In this document: one piece after another, positions 1 to 10,970 of the stretch
How positions within the stretch are numbered: position 1 is the stretch's first letter
How the letters are laid out: every line of letters starts with the position of its first letter
Origin: Microtetraspora glauca
GTDB taxonomy: Bacteria > Actinomycetota > Actinomycetes > Streptosporangiales > Streptosporangiaceae
Length of the DNA stretch: 64,000 bases
NCBI GenBank assembly: GCA_001570385.1
Contig: BBYL01000030.1
Span: 1 to 64,000 of the forward strand
Reading direction: 5' to 3'
The notes under the pieces: model-generated
Databases searched by the model: none
Told to the model about the DNA's origin: nothing
Seen by the model: only the letters and a program-made list of their open reading frames with translations
Made by a program: the position numbers and the translations under genes

Positions 1-140
1 TCACCGTGCTGGCCGGGAGAGGTGAGCCGGGCGATCGGACGGCATCGCCGATCGGCGACCAGGTGAATCTTGGTGGACAGTCCACCCCGGGATCGGCCCA
101 ACGCCTCCCGGCCCGACGTCACTCGCTTGTGATCTTTTCC
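1..140 (-). CDS. IS5-family transposase, C-terminal frame (orfB), partial
   Basis: In the -1 frame relative to orfA the sequence reads REALGRSRGGLSTKIHLVAD, the conserved block that follows the first DDE aspartate in IS427-type transposases. There is no separate start codon, so expression would depend on frameshifting from orfA. The gene continues beyond the left edge of the window. Confidence 0.75.
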
Positions 141-526
141 GGCCCCCTTGAAGGGATATCGACGGCCGGGGCGTGCCGCGCCCCGGCCGCGTGCTGGTGG
201 GCACGCACCACCGTGGAGTCAGCGCTCACCGTCCAATCATCCCCCTCGGCCTCGTCACACCCCGCCCGCAGCTCATCCAGGATCCGTTCCCACGTTCCGT
301 CCAATGACCAGCGGCGATGCCGGTTGTAGACCGTCTTCCAGTTCCCGTAACACGGCGGCAGATCCCGCCACACGGTTCCTGTCCGCGTCCGGTGGAAGAT
401 CCCGTTGAGCACAGTCCGGTGGTCGTTCCACCGCGCGCCCCAGCCCGTGCTCACTGGTAGCAACGGCCCCAGCCGCGCCCACTCCTCATCGGTCAGATCG
501 TGACGTTTCAGGCGTTCCTCATCCAC
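119..526 (-). CDS. IS5-family transposase, N-terminal frame (orfA)
   Basis: This 135-residue product has the N-terminal DUF4096-type domain of IS5 transposases. Visible motifs are LTDEEWARLGPLLP near the start, WRDLPPCYGNWKTVY in the middle and the first DDE aspartate in the VSADSTVVRAHQHAAG stretch. The frame stops at 119-121. The rest of the transposase continues in the -1 frame, and an A-AAA-G run just before the stop (134-140 on the plus strand reads cttttcc) is a plausible slippage site, as is usual in the IS427 group. Probably a functional design, but the element is cut by the window. Confidence 0.85.
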   Translation of the reverse strand: MDEERLKRHDLTDEEWARLGPLLPVSTGWGARWNDHRTVLNGIFHRTRTGTVWRDLPPCYGNWKTVYNRHRRWSLDGTWERILDELRAGCDEAEGDDWTVSADSTVVRAHQHAAGARHAPAVDIPSRGPEKITSE

Positions 527-535
527 ACTGATGAT

Positions 536-1639
536 CTACACCAAACCGGCACCGAAGATCACGGGACACGCCCTAGTACCGGCCCCGTGGCACTGATCGG
601 CGACCCAGTCCGGGTCCGCGAGCGCGGCCAGACGGACAAGTCGCCGCAAGAAAAGCTCGGCAGCCGTCATGGTGATCCCGAATTCATGCATGATCCAAGC
701 GACGAACTCGGTACCGCTCGGAGGAACATCAGCGCAGATCCGGGCGAGCAGATCCTGATAGCGCCCCCGCGCGCGTGCCGGGCGCGTGGTCACCGGTCCG
801 CCCGTGAGCAGCTTGCCCAGCGTCCGCCGTGCCGCATCCTTCTCTTCGCCGAGCATGAACAGCTCCTCCGGCCCCTGCTGGGAAGTGCTGCCCGGAAGCA
901 GTGTTTCCTGCCCCAGATATCCGGCCACGTTGGCCGCGTAGAAGCCCGGGCGCAGCGCGCCGAGCCGGTCAAGGGAGTCGCGCAACATGCGCCTGGCCGT
1001 GGGCAGGTCCAGACACAAGCGTTCGAGCAGGCCGCAGGAAACGTCGTAGGGATCCACACCCCCGTTCCGCAATCTGATTACGGCATCCTCCAGAAGCTGG
1101 AAAGCGACCACGTTCCCGCGAAGCGGCTTCGCCCAGTCGGACGTCCGGAGATCGCGCTCAGGCTTGGCCGAGGCGCCGCGGCTCATCGCGTCCGCACGGC
1201 GTACGCGTGCTTCGAGGCTGAGTAGGGGGTGATGGACGAGCTGCGCGCGGGCCGCGCGGACTCCGGGCGGCTCCTCCTCGCTGGGCCGTCTCCGCATCTG
1301 GCGAGACACGAGGTCGAGTCTGTCCCCGACTGCCTCGGATGAGGTCAGCCATCGAACGGCTGACTCCATCTCGCGAACCGTGTCCCCCGTCCGTGTGCGA
1401 GGTGGTACTCCCGCCAGGGCCTTGCGCAACCTGGCGTACCCGTCGAGCAGGTGGTCAGCGATCACCTGCTCGCACTCATCACACCAACGAGTACGGTCGA
1501 CTCCGCTGCATGACCTTCCGTTGTGCCGGGCGCGGCGCAACGGCCCGCGCGCGGCGTCCCTGAGCGCTGGTGAGACCAGTGAGAAGTACGCGTGGAAGGC
1601 GGTCGACTCGCATGCTGAAACAACGGCGGCGAGGTCCAT
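536..1639 (-). pseudogene. Unknown gene truncated at its 3' end by the IS element
   Basis: The open frame encodes 367 residues from an ATG at 1639. I do not recognise the family. The product is rich in Arg and Ala and looks mostly helical. It has a CDEC motif near residue 53 and segments such as DPYDVSCGLLERLCLDL and GTEFVAWIMHEFGIT. The last dozen or so residues (ACPVIFGAGLV and the stop) are encoded by the IS end at 536-573, so the native C-terminus is lost. It lies 164 bp downstream of the CARF-like gene on the same strand and could have belonged to the type III operon, although it has no recognisable CRISPR-associated domain. Confidence 0.6.
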
Positions 1640-1803
1640 GAGAATTGCCCCTCCGAGGCATCACAGGAGAACGCGCTCGAAAACGCGGTCTCGCGACATC
1701 GGCCTCGAAGTCCGAGGCCCTCAGAGGGAGCGGAATGAACCACTCAAGCTCGCAGGCGTCCTGCCGTTGAACGAGACAAGGCTGCCAACGTGCCCAGCCA
1801 TCG

Positions 1804-4134
<2,331 letters not shown>

Positions 4135-4271
4135 TCACCCGCGAGCATCACTGACAAAGTCGCGAACTACCACACCACCCTGCCCTTTCTGCCATGCCTA
4201 ATATCAGAAGATATGAGGGATTAATTACGCTTTAGCGGCTTCTGCGTCGCCCGGACGGTCCAGAACGGCCG

Positions 4272-6437
4272 TCATCGCGCCCCCCCTCTTTGTTCATCGG
4301 AGAGGTACGTGGTAAGCGGCGCACCGGTGTTCCCCAGGCCGGGCAGCGCGCGTCCTCTCCCTGAAACGGGCCTGCCCTGCTCGGGTCTCTCGTTCTCGGT
4401 GAACCATTTGTAGTTCCACCCCCGCGGATCCGGCGGAGCAGGGACGTTCTCCGGCAACCATTCCGGACGCGTACGGGGATAGTGCACCGGAAGTTCGGGG
4501 TTGCCGCGCGCCACGGCGAGCATGGCCTCCCTTACGGTGACCAGCTGATCGGAGCTCTCCACCAGCCGGACGAACTCTTCGCGCGCCGCCTCCAGGATCT
4601 TGGCTCCGTCACCGTCAGAGAGAGGCGTGGACAACGACCGGTAATAGTCGGCGAACTGCTCACCGGAGTGCAGTCGGGTGTTCTCGACGTCGATGTCGAG
4701 CCGTACGCTGCCGAAGCCGAGCGGGCGTCCGAGACCGAGTCGGTGGAAGTGCCCCGCCGGGAGGGTGAGCAGCCAGACGAGCGCGCCGAGCTCGTGGGCG
4801 TCGAGGTCTCGGACGTCGACGGCGAACCGGAAGGTCGTCTTGGGCCGCACCCATCCCCTGATGGAGCGGTTCTGCGTATCGCGTTGCTCGGCGTCCGTCG
4901 TCCAGTACCGCTTCTTGTCAGGAGTCGGAAGGCCCTTGTCATCGTAAGCAGCCCGGGAGCGGCGGTACTCACGGTAGTGAGAGCCGACCCGGACCTGGGT
5001 GGGGTCCCACCTCCCCTGTCCCTCGGTCCAGTGCTGGCGCGGGTCGAGCCCGGCGTGATGCCAGTACGCCTTCCTGCCGCGCAGGCCACGCCCGGACTGG
5101 TAGAGCTTCTCCTTCGGCGTCCCGTCTCTGACCGGCCGATCCGGCTGGTCGGCCGACTCGGCGAGGTAGAAACGTCCCTGCTGGGGCTTGGGCTGCCCGA
5201 GGATCGAGATCGGCAGGCCGTCTCCGTCGAACCGCTCCACGGCCTCATCCGCGCCTTGCTCGCAAGCGACCGGACCGATGCGCAGTCGGCCACGGTAGGC
5301 CGCAGGACGAACGCCGGAACCTCTCGGAGCGACCCAACCGAACACGCGATCGGCCGGTGACAGCTTGTCGTAGCGGCAGGCCGGCAACAGCGATTCCGGC
5401 AGCAGTTCTCGCGGGGAAACGGGATAGAGGTCACGGGGCACCAGCACGGGATAGAGCGCCGTCACCTGGTCGTCCTCCAGACGGGCATAGCAGACCGAGC
5501 CCCGCCTCAACACCGTCACGTCGTCCTCATGGATGTGCGGACTCCATGCGAGCTGTCCGGGGCCGTCGCCGATCCGCTCTCCCGGACCGGCGGACGTGCC
5601 GTCCGCGCGACGGCGTCCGAACAGCTCGGCCTCGTCGTGCACTCCGCGGTAGTCACGGATCAGGTCGTTCCACTGCTTTTCCAGCGCATGCCACGGCCTG
5701 GCGAGTTCCAGCGCTTTGGGCTTCTGGCCTTGCTCCAGATAGAAGAAGCGCTCGCAGGTCTTGCCTTCGATGTTCGGGCCGGTAACGAAGGCGACGCCGT
5801 TGACGATCCGCTCGCCGCTCTCTCGCGCCAGCACCTCTTTGGCGCCTTCTCGCACGAACCGGACGACCTCGGTCTGGTTGTTCTTCCCTCGTCTGACCAG
5901 GGCGCGGAGCCGTTCCAGATGCCGGGGCGCCTCCTGGCCATCCTTCGGGTAGATGCTCACCCCGTCCTTGTCGTACATCCTGAGCACCGCCTGCTGGAAC
6001 TTGTACAGCACTCCCTGGGCGGCGATGTACACGGGCACCATGCCCAGGGCGAATCCGGCGTCGCGACGGAAGCCGAGCCGGCTGTCGTGGCCTTCGAAGA
6101 CACCGAACCGGGAGTTGGTGACGGCCTCGTACGCGGCGCGCAGCATGCCCTTGACCGAGGTGGCGGGCAAGTGCGGGCGGCCGTCGCGGAGCCGTACGGG
6201 ATAGACGAAATGGCCCTCCGCGCCGTTTCCACCGTCCGACAGTGGGGTCTTCCGCGCGGTGTCGAGGAGCAGCAGCGGCGTCTGCACGGTGAGGGTGACA
6301 CCGATGCGGCCGGTCCAGCAGCCGGGACGCAGCAGGTCGCGCGCGGGCGGCGGTCCGTCGCGGAGCGGCTCCGGCAGTCCCTCGCGAGGAAACGCCGGGA
6401 TGAACGTGTAGGGGTTCAGGAACTCGCCGGTCATCAC
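4272..6437 (-). CDS. Cas7-insertion-like RAMP protein (TIGR03986 type), type III-D
   Basis: A 721-residue RAMP protein. The N-terminal ferredoxin-like part shows LTVQTPLLLLDTARKTPL near residues 49-66 and the conserved LPATSVKGMLRAAYEAV near 90-106. The C-terminal glycine-rich RAMP loop appears as FHRLGLGRPLGFGSVRLDI near 560-580. About 350 residues lie between these halves, so the fold looks like a Cas7 with a large insertion, as in the Cas7-insertion subunit of III-Dv complexes. The start is GTG (6437) or the next codon, ATG (6434), overlapping the csx19 stop. It should form one backbone subunit and possibly one target-RNA cleavage site. It is the last gene of the tightly overlapping subunit cluster. 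Confidence 0.8.
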   Translation of the reverse strand: MMTGEFLNPYTFIPAFPREGLPEPLRDGPPPARDLLRPGCWTGRIGVTLTVQTPLLLLDTARKTPLSDGGNGAEGHFVYPVRLRDGRPHLPATSVKGMLRAAYEAVTNSRFGVFEGHDSRLGFRRDAGFALGMVPVYIAAQGVLYKFQQAVLRMYDKDGVSIYPKDGQEAPRHLERLRALVRRGKNNQTEVVRFVREGAKEVLARESGERIVNGVAFVTGPNIEGKTCERFFYLEQGQKPKALELARPWHALEKQWNDLIRDYRGVHDEAELFGRRRADGTSAGPGERIGDGPGQLAWSPHIHEDDVTVLRRGSVCYARLEDDQVTALYPVLVPRDLYPVSPRELLPESLLPACRYDKLSPADRVFGWVAPRGSGVRPAAYRGRLRIGPVACEQGADEAVERFDGDGLPISILGQPKPQQGRFYLAESADQPDRPVRDGTPKEKLYQSGRGLRGRKAYWHHAGLDPRQHWTEGQGRWDPTQVRVGSHYREYRRSRAAYDDKGLPTPDKKRYWTTDAEQRDTQNRSIRGWVRPKTTFRFAVDVRDLDAHELGALVWLLTLPAGHFHRLGLGRPLGFGSVRLDIDVENTRLHSGEQFADYYRSLSTPLSDGDGAKILEAAREEFVRLVESSDQLVTVREAMLAVARGNPELPVHYPRTRPEWLPENVPAPPDPRGWNYKWFTENERPEQGRPVSGRGRALPGLGNTGAPLTTYLSDEQRGGAR

Positions 6438-6982
6438 GCGGCCCCTTCCACTGCGTAGGGTTCGAACGCGATCAGGCGTTCCTCGGCGACATAGGCGTTG
6501 CCGTGCTCACAGTCCGCGACGACGTACTCGCGGGCGGCCAGCCGTACGCGGTCGCCCTCTCCGACGGACAGCAGGGGAACGGCCAGGGTGCCGACACGAG
6601 AAGAGGCAACGGTGGTCCAGCCGGATCCGGACACGGTCACCGCGCCCCAGACGAGATAGCGGGCGTCCATCGTCGCGATGGCGGGCAACGGATCCACCCG
6701 CTCGCCGAAAGAGTCCGGCAGCAGGTACTCGTCCTCTGTGAGCAGGACCGTGTACCCGGACTCCACCCAGCGCAGCTCCGCCTCCGAGGTGAAGACCCGC
6801 GCCTCGTAGACGACGGACAGATCGACCAGGCCGGACGCGGTGACGCAATCACCGCCCTCGACCCTGGCCACGCGGTACGCGGAAGGCGTGGTGAGCAGGG
6901 CGCATCCGCCGTCCAGCCCGGCGGCCTCCAGCGCCTCTGGCAGGGTGACGCCGGTGGCGGCGGCGCCGTACAAGGTCGTCAT
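6434..6982 (-). CDS. csx19: Csx19-like type III-D CRISPR protein
   Basis: A 182-residue product whose start (ATG at 6982) overlaps the preceding gene's stop by four bases. The order of short motifs matches the Csx19/TIGR03984 family as I know it: YEARVFTSEAELRWVESG near residues 74-91, ARYLVWGAV near 124-132, SSRVGTLAVPL near 143-153 and GNAYVAEERLIAFEPY near the C-terminus. Csx19 is an accessory subunit characteristic of subtype III-D and its presence here anchors the subtype call. The protein has no obvious catalytic residues and is likely structural. Identification is by motif recall rather than a profile search. Confidence 0.72.
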   Translation of the reverse strand: MTTLYGAAATGVTLPEALEAAGLDGGCALLTTPSAYRVARVEGGDCVTASGLVDLSVVYEARVFTSEAELRWVESGYTVLLTEDEYLLPDSFGERVDPLPAIATMDARYLVWGAVTVSGSGWTTVASSRVGTLAVPLLSVGEGDRVRLAAREYVVADCEHGNAYVAEERLIAFEPYAVEGAA

Positions 6983-8616
6983 GACACCTCCTGTGCCAGG
7001 TAGTCCGTCCACGCCTGAGCGATGGTTGAGATCTCGGGCCCGTCCAGTGCCTCGGGCAGCGTGACCTGCTTCGGCCACGGTCCGCCGACTAATGTGATCT
7101 CGCTGACCTCGATGTCGCCGAACCCCCTGTTGACGGACGCCCCGAGCAGGACGCGCCCCTCGGCCAGGTCGCGCAGGGTCAACAGGAGCAGGGCCAGCGC
7201 CGGCTCGCGGCCGTCGGCCAGCCGGGTGAGGTCGATCGAGAGCCTGATCGGCTCCCATTCGACCGAGTGCGGCTCGACCACGCTGAACAGGCGTCCGTCG
7301 GCCGCGCCGCCGGTCCACCGGTCCAGGGCGACGTGGTCGGCCTGAGCCATGCCGAGGTCGTCCAGCCGGTCCCGCACCGCCGCCGGCAACTCCGCATGCT
7401 CGCCTTGAGACGCCATCGGCAGGGGATCGGCCCCGGTGACGGTCTGCCACAGCGTTTCGGGGATGGTGATCAGTGCGGTGCACTCCTCAGCCCGCAAGGC
7501 TCCCGCCCTCCGGTCCCTGACGTCGTCGCGTGCCGCGCCGAACAGATCCCGTACGGCGGGCAGCTGGTCGAGCTGCGCCCGGAACGCTGCGCTGTGCCTA
7601 GCGGCGGGATCTTCCGAGGCGGCCCGAGGGGTGGCGGCTCCTGACGCGCCGTGCGAGGCGGTGGTTTCCGAAGCACCGTCGGGGGTGAACCTCGCAGTGC
7701 GTTCCACGAACTCGGCGTGGGCTCGCAACGCCCCCTTGAGCGAACCGCCCGGCAGGACCAGAGTCAGGTGACGCTGATCGACCCGGGTGGTCAGCGGCAA
7801 CGTGTCGACAGACAGCCCGCTCGGCGTCGCCCGGACCATCACCGGCGCCAGCGGCCTCCAGACGACCTGGACGTGAAGGAACTCACGCCTGGTCGGCAGC
7901 TCCGGCTCCACGGCACTCAGTGACGTCTTCGAACGGACGCGCGCGGCATCACCTCTGAGAACGGCCAGCAGCCCCTGCGGGGAGTCGAACCTTTCTACGG
8001 TGACCTCGAGGGGATCGTCGAGCAACCGCACGGAGCCGAGCCCTCGACCGGTTGCCGCGCCGATCCGTATCTCCCCTGCTGAAAGCGCCGCGAGGAAGGC
8101 CCCCATCCGGGCCTCGTCCACGGCCGGGTCCGAATCGGCGGCCGACTCGATGTCGATCTCCAGCCGTAGAAGGTAACCGGCGGGGACGACCTGCCTGCCG
8201 TACAGGAACTCCGGGGCGGCCGTGCCGGTCACCCGGTCGATGCCGACTGAGGGCCGGAACTCCAAGAACGCACGGTTGAGCGGGCTGAGCGGCAGACCGT
8301 GATCGTCCAGCCGGGTGTCGGACGTCACCAGAGCGTCGGCGACGATCACACGGCTCGCGCCGCCCTCGCTGTCTTCCCCGGCGGTCCCCCACAGGTCGGG
8401 CAGCAGGGCGTCCGGGGCGGCACCCCGCGACCAGCTTCGCAGGACTCCGGCGAGTGTCGTGCCGGGCACGTAGGGACGACCCAGGCCGTCCAGGGCGATC
8501 GGCAGCGGCTCCGAGGGGTCCGTACCGAGACCTCCGACGTGCACCGGCGACTCAGTGCGCAGCCAGCCGCGGGCCCGAACCCGGCTCGTCACGTGCCGGC
8601 CTGTTCTGCGTGTCAT
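6979..8616 (-). CDS. Cas7-2x-like double RAMP protein, type III-D
   Basis: A 545-residue protein with two consecutive Cas7/Csm3-like RAMP domains. Domain 1 has RTESPVHVGGLGTDPSEPLP near residues 21-40, YVPGTTLAGVLRSW near 49-62 and a glycine-rich loop IGAATGRGLGSVRL near 193-206. Domain 2 repeats the pattern with LPGGSLKGALRAHAEF near 295 and VNRGFGDIEVSEI near 500. Aspartates in the domain-1 loop after HVGG are candidates for RNA cleavage. Two fused Cas7 units followed by csx19 is the arrangement of the Cas7-2x subunit in III-Dv. Start and stop overlap both neighbours by four bases, so translation is coupled. Confidence 0.78.
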   Translation of the reverse strand: MTRRTGRHVTSRVRARGWLRTESPVHVGGLGTDPSEPLPIALDGLGRPYVPGTTLAGVLRSWSRGAAPDALLPDLWGTAGEDSEGGASRVIVADALVTSDTRLDDHGLPLSPLNRAFLEFRPSVGIDRVTGTAAPEFLYGRQVVPAGYLLRLEIDIESAADSDPAVDEARMGAFLAALSAGEIRIGAATGRGLGSVRLLDDPLEVTVERFDSPQGLLAVLRGDAARVRSKTSLSAVEPELPTRREFLHVQVVWRPLAPVMVRATPSGLSVDTLPLTTRVDQRHLTLVLPGGSLKGALRAHAEFVERTARFTPDGASETTASHGASGAATPRAASEDPAARHSAAFRAQLDQLPAVRDLFGAARDDVRDRRAGALRAEECTALITIPETLWQTVTGADPLPMASQGEHAELPAAVRDRLDDLGMAQADHVALDRWTGGAADGRLFSVVEPHSVEWEPIRLSIDLTRLADGREPALALLLLTLRDLAEGRVLLGASVNRGFGDIEVSEITLVGGPWPKQVTLPEALDGPEISTIAQAWTDYLAQEVS

Positions 8617-10970
8617 TCCGCGTCTCCTTCCGCCCGTTCCCGGCTGTGCGCCGCCAGGCAGGCGGTGAGCAGGACGCGCACCGCCTCGTCGTGCAGCTCC
8701 GTGCGCAGCGCGGCGGCGCCGTCGGCGGTCACGGTGAGCCTCTCCTCGGGCAGGCCGAGCATGGTCCAGATCCGATCGGGATGGTCGAGCAGATCGGCCA
8801 GCGTCTGCGCCTTCTTTCTCGGCCAGGACGGGCGACCTGCCTTGATCCGGGTGAGCCAGGCGAGCCGGTTGCGGGCTCTTTCCATCGAGGGCTCCCTGAC
8901 GACCTCGCGCAGCCCGTTGAGCTGGGTGGGAGTCACCTCGACCGGCAGGATCTCCGCACGTCGGTCGCGGGCCGCCATCACGGCTTCGCAGGTCCGGTGG
9001 ATCTCCACGCGCCAGGCCGCACGTTCGAAGATCCTCCCTTCGGCGTGGCCGTCCTCGCCCTGCATGATCGGCTCGGGCGACACGTCCGACGCCGGCTCGC
9101 CATCGGGAACGCCTTGGGCAGGCATGTCGCCGACGCTCCGAAGCAGCAGGTCATGATCGATCTCGACCTGTCCGAAGCCCTCGGCGCGACGCTCCCCCAT
9201 CCCGGCGGCGCGTACCTCGTCCAGAACCTCAGGGGGAATAGGACCGCCGGAAACCTCAAAGGTGAGGCAACTCCCTGCGGCGAGGCCGTACAGGGTGGGT
9301 CGAGGCAGCCCCCAGCCCCGGTGCCAGCTCTCCGTCCTGTGCGCACCGAGCGCAACGGCGATGCGGCCGTCCTGCTGCTCGGTCACCGGACTCAGGGTCA
9401 CTCCGGATGCACCCGCTCTTGCGAGGGCCTGCTCCAGTGCCCGCCCGACGTCGCCGGAGTCGGTGCTGAATCTCAGTCTGCTGTCCCTGACCAGCAGCTC
9501 CGAAAGCAGCCATACGCGAAGAAGGCTCCCTTCCCCATGTGCGCCGCTGGGCGTGGCGCTGTGGCCTTCCTCCGTAGAGGACCCACTCGACATTCCACGC
9601 ATGCTCTTGGGAGAACCGCTCGGCATGACGCCCGGACGTGCTTCTACCCGCACCTGGCCGTAGTCGTCCTTCGCTGACCGGCCGACCCGCCACCGTCCGG
9701 TCAGCCGCTTCTGCCAGCCCGGCTCCAGCAGGCCCGCTCGCACCCGTACCTCGGCGCGGAGCACTGATCCGGCGGCCAGTGCCTTGTAGATGTAGACCCC
9801 GCCGACGTCCCGGCTCGGCCGTTGGATGTCGTCCCGGATGGTGTTGTGCATGCGAAGGGTGAAGTCCGGGCTGACGACCGTACCCGCCTCCTCGCCCTCC
9901 GGGACGACATGGCCTTCCCGGTACGACTTGCCCACAGCCGCGTCTCCGGCCACCCGGTTTCCTGCGACGACGCCCTTGGTCCCCTTCGCGTGCACGAACG
10001 CCTTGGGGACGGGCAGGGTTCGCACTCCGCCGCGTGACTGCGGGGTGGCGGCCGTGACAAGGAGGTCTCCCGTACGGACGAGAGCGTGTGCCGGTCCCCC
10101 GAGCCGCCTGGCCACCTCTGGCATCAGGCACCAGCCGGGGATGAACGCCTCACCCCGGACCAGGTTGCCCTGGATGGTGGCGGCGGCGAGGACCGGCTGC
10201 TCGACGGTGATGACCAATTCCGCGCATTCCCACTCACGGCCGCCCGGTACGGGAACCGGGGCCGGGCGATCGGCCACGCGGTACGGCATGGCCGCGGGAG
10301 GTGGTGCGATGTCCGCCCGGGCGAGCACGGCGAAGTCGGGCTCCACGCCCCGCAGCGTCAGCCGGCAGCGGCCGGAGCCGCGACGCCGCTTGCCCCCGAT
10401 CCGTTCCAGCAACCGCGCGCCCGCCGCCAGCAGGCCCACGGCGGCATGCCGCTGATCCTGATCCAGCTCGTCGAAACCTCGGATCCGCGCGCGGCCGGTC
10501 AGCGTGACACCTGCCCTGGCCATCTCCTCGAACCGCAGCATCCCGGCCTCGGCGGTGCCCGTCCTCGGATCGATCGCCACTCCCGGCTTGCGGAACGTCG
10601 CGGCCCAGGCCACCTCCGGACGGGTACGCAGCAACTCGGGAAGCCGACCCGGCAGACGCAAGGCCCCGTCAAGAGCCAGGGCCGCGGGCCGCACGGCATG
10701 GCGGCGGTCGGCGCTGTACTGGCCGCCGAACAGAAAGTCCAGCCAGTCGTGCCAGATACCGGAAGGGCCGCTGTCGAGCGCGTGCGCCGCCAGCTCGCAG
10801 GAGTCCCGCCAGACGCCGATCAGGGTCTTCGCGGGGACGATCGGCGCGGCGGGCGCCGTCGAGGCGTCTCCAGCCTCCCGCTGGACGAGCCGGTCGGCGT
10901 AGCCGGGGACTCCGGTACCGGTGCCAACCCTCCAGTCGCTGAGCATGAGCAGTTCGAGTTCGACATTCAT
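8613..10970 (-). CDS. Cas7-5-11-like fusion RAMP protein (Csx10-related), type III-D
   Basis: A 785-residue multi-domain protein. The N-terminal RAMP unit contains LSDWRVGTGTGVPGYADRL (residues 10-28), with Asp26 in the loop where Cas7 ribonuclease aspartates sit, and IVPAKTLIGVWRDSCE near 44-59. A second RAMP unit starts near residue 245 (LVITVEQPVLAAATIQGN, then FIPGWCLMPEVARRLGG) and closes with a glycine-rich stretch GMGERRAEGFGQVEID near 600. It resembles the Cas5-type Csx10. From about residue 610 to the end the sequence is helical and charged, suiting a fused Cas11-like small subunit. No separate cas11 gene is present. This is the layout of the Cas7-5-11 fusion of III-Dv. Domain borders are my estimates. 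Confidence 0.7.
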   Translation of the reverse strand: MNVELELLMLSDWRVGTGTGVPGYADRLVQREAGDASTAPAAPIVPAKTLIGVWRDSCELAAHALDSGPSGIWHDWLDFLFGGQYSADRRHAVRPAALALDGALRLPGRLPELLRTRPEVAWAATFRKPGVAIDPRTGTAEAGMLRFEEMARAGVTLTGRARIRGFDELDQDQRHAAVGLLAAGARLLERIGGKRRRGSGRCRLTLRGVEPDFAVLARADIAPPPAAMPYRVADRPAPVPVPGGREWECAELVITVEQPVLAAATIQGNLVRGEAFIPGWCLMPEVARRLGGPAHALVRTGDLLVTAATPQSRGGVRTLPVPKAFVHAKGTKGVVAGNRVAGDAAVGKSYREGHVVPEGEEAGTVVSPDFTLRMHNTIRDDIQRPSRDVGGVYIYKALAAGSVLRAEVRVRAGLLEPGWQKRLTGRWRVGRSAKDDYGQVRVEARPGVMPSGSPKSMRGMSSGSSTEEGHSATPSGAHGEGSLLRVWLLSELLVRDSRLRFSTDSGDVGRALEQALARAGASGVTLSPVTEQQDGRIAVALGAHRTESWHRGWGLPRPTLYGLAAGSCLTFEVSGGPIPPEVLDEVRAAGMGERRAEGFGQVEIDHDLLLRSVGDMPAQGVPDGEPASDVSPEPIMQGEDGHAEGRIFERAAWRVEIHRTCEAVMAARDRRAEILPVEVTPTQLNGLREVVREPSMERARNRLAWLTRIKAGRPSWPRKKAQTLADLLDHPDRIWTMLGLPEERLTVTADGAAALRTELHDEAVRVLLTACLAAHSRERAEGDAE

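Larger units (their letters stand above)
1..573 (-). mobile_element. IS5-family (IS427-like) insertion sequence, partial
   Basis: The element enters from the left window edge and ends near position 573. Read on the minus strand its end begins GGGCGTGTCCCGTGATC, a form typical of IS5/IS427 elements, next to a CTAG-like target. It encodes a two-frame transposase (orfA 119-526, orfB 1 to about 140). The other end is outside the window, so length and target duplication cannot be measured. Its insertion supplies the last codons of the gene at 536-1639. Confidence 0.8.
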
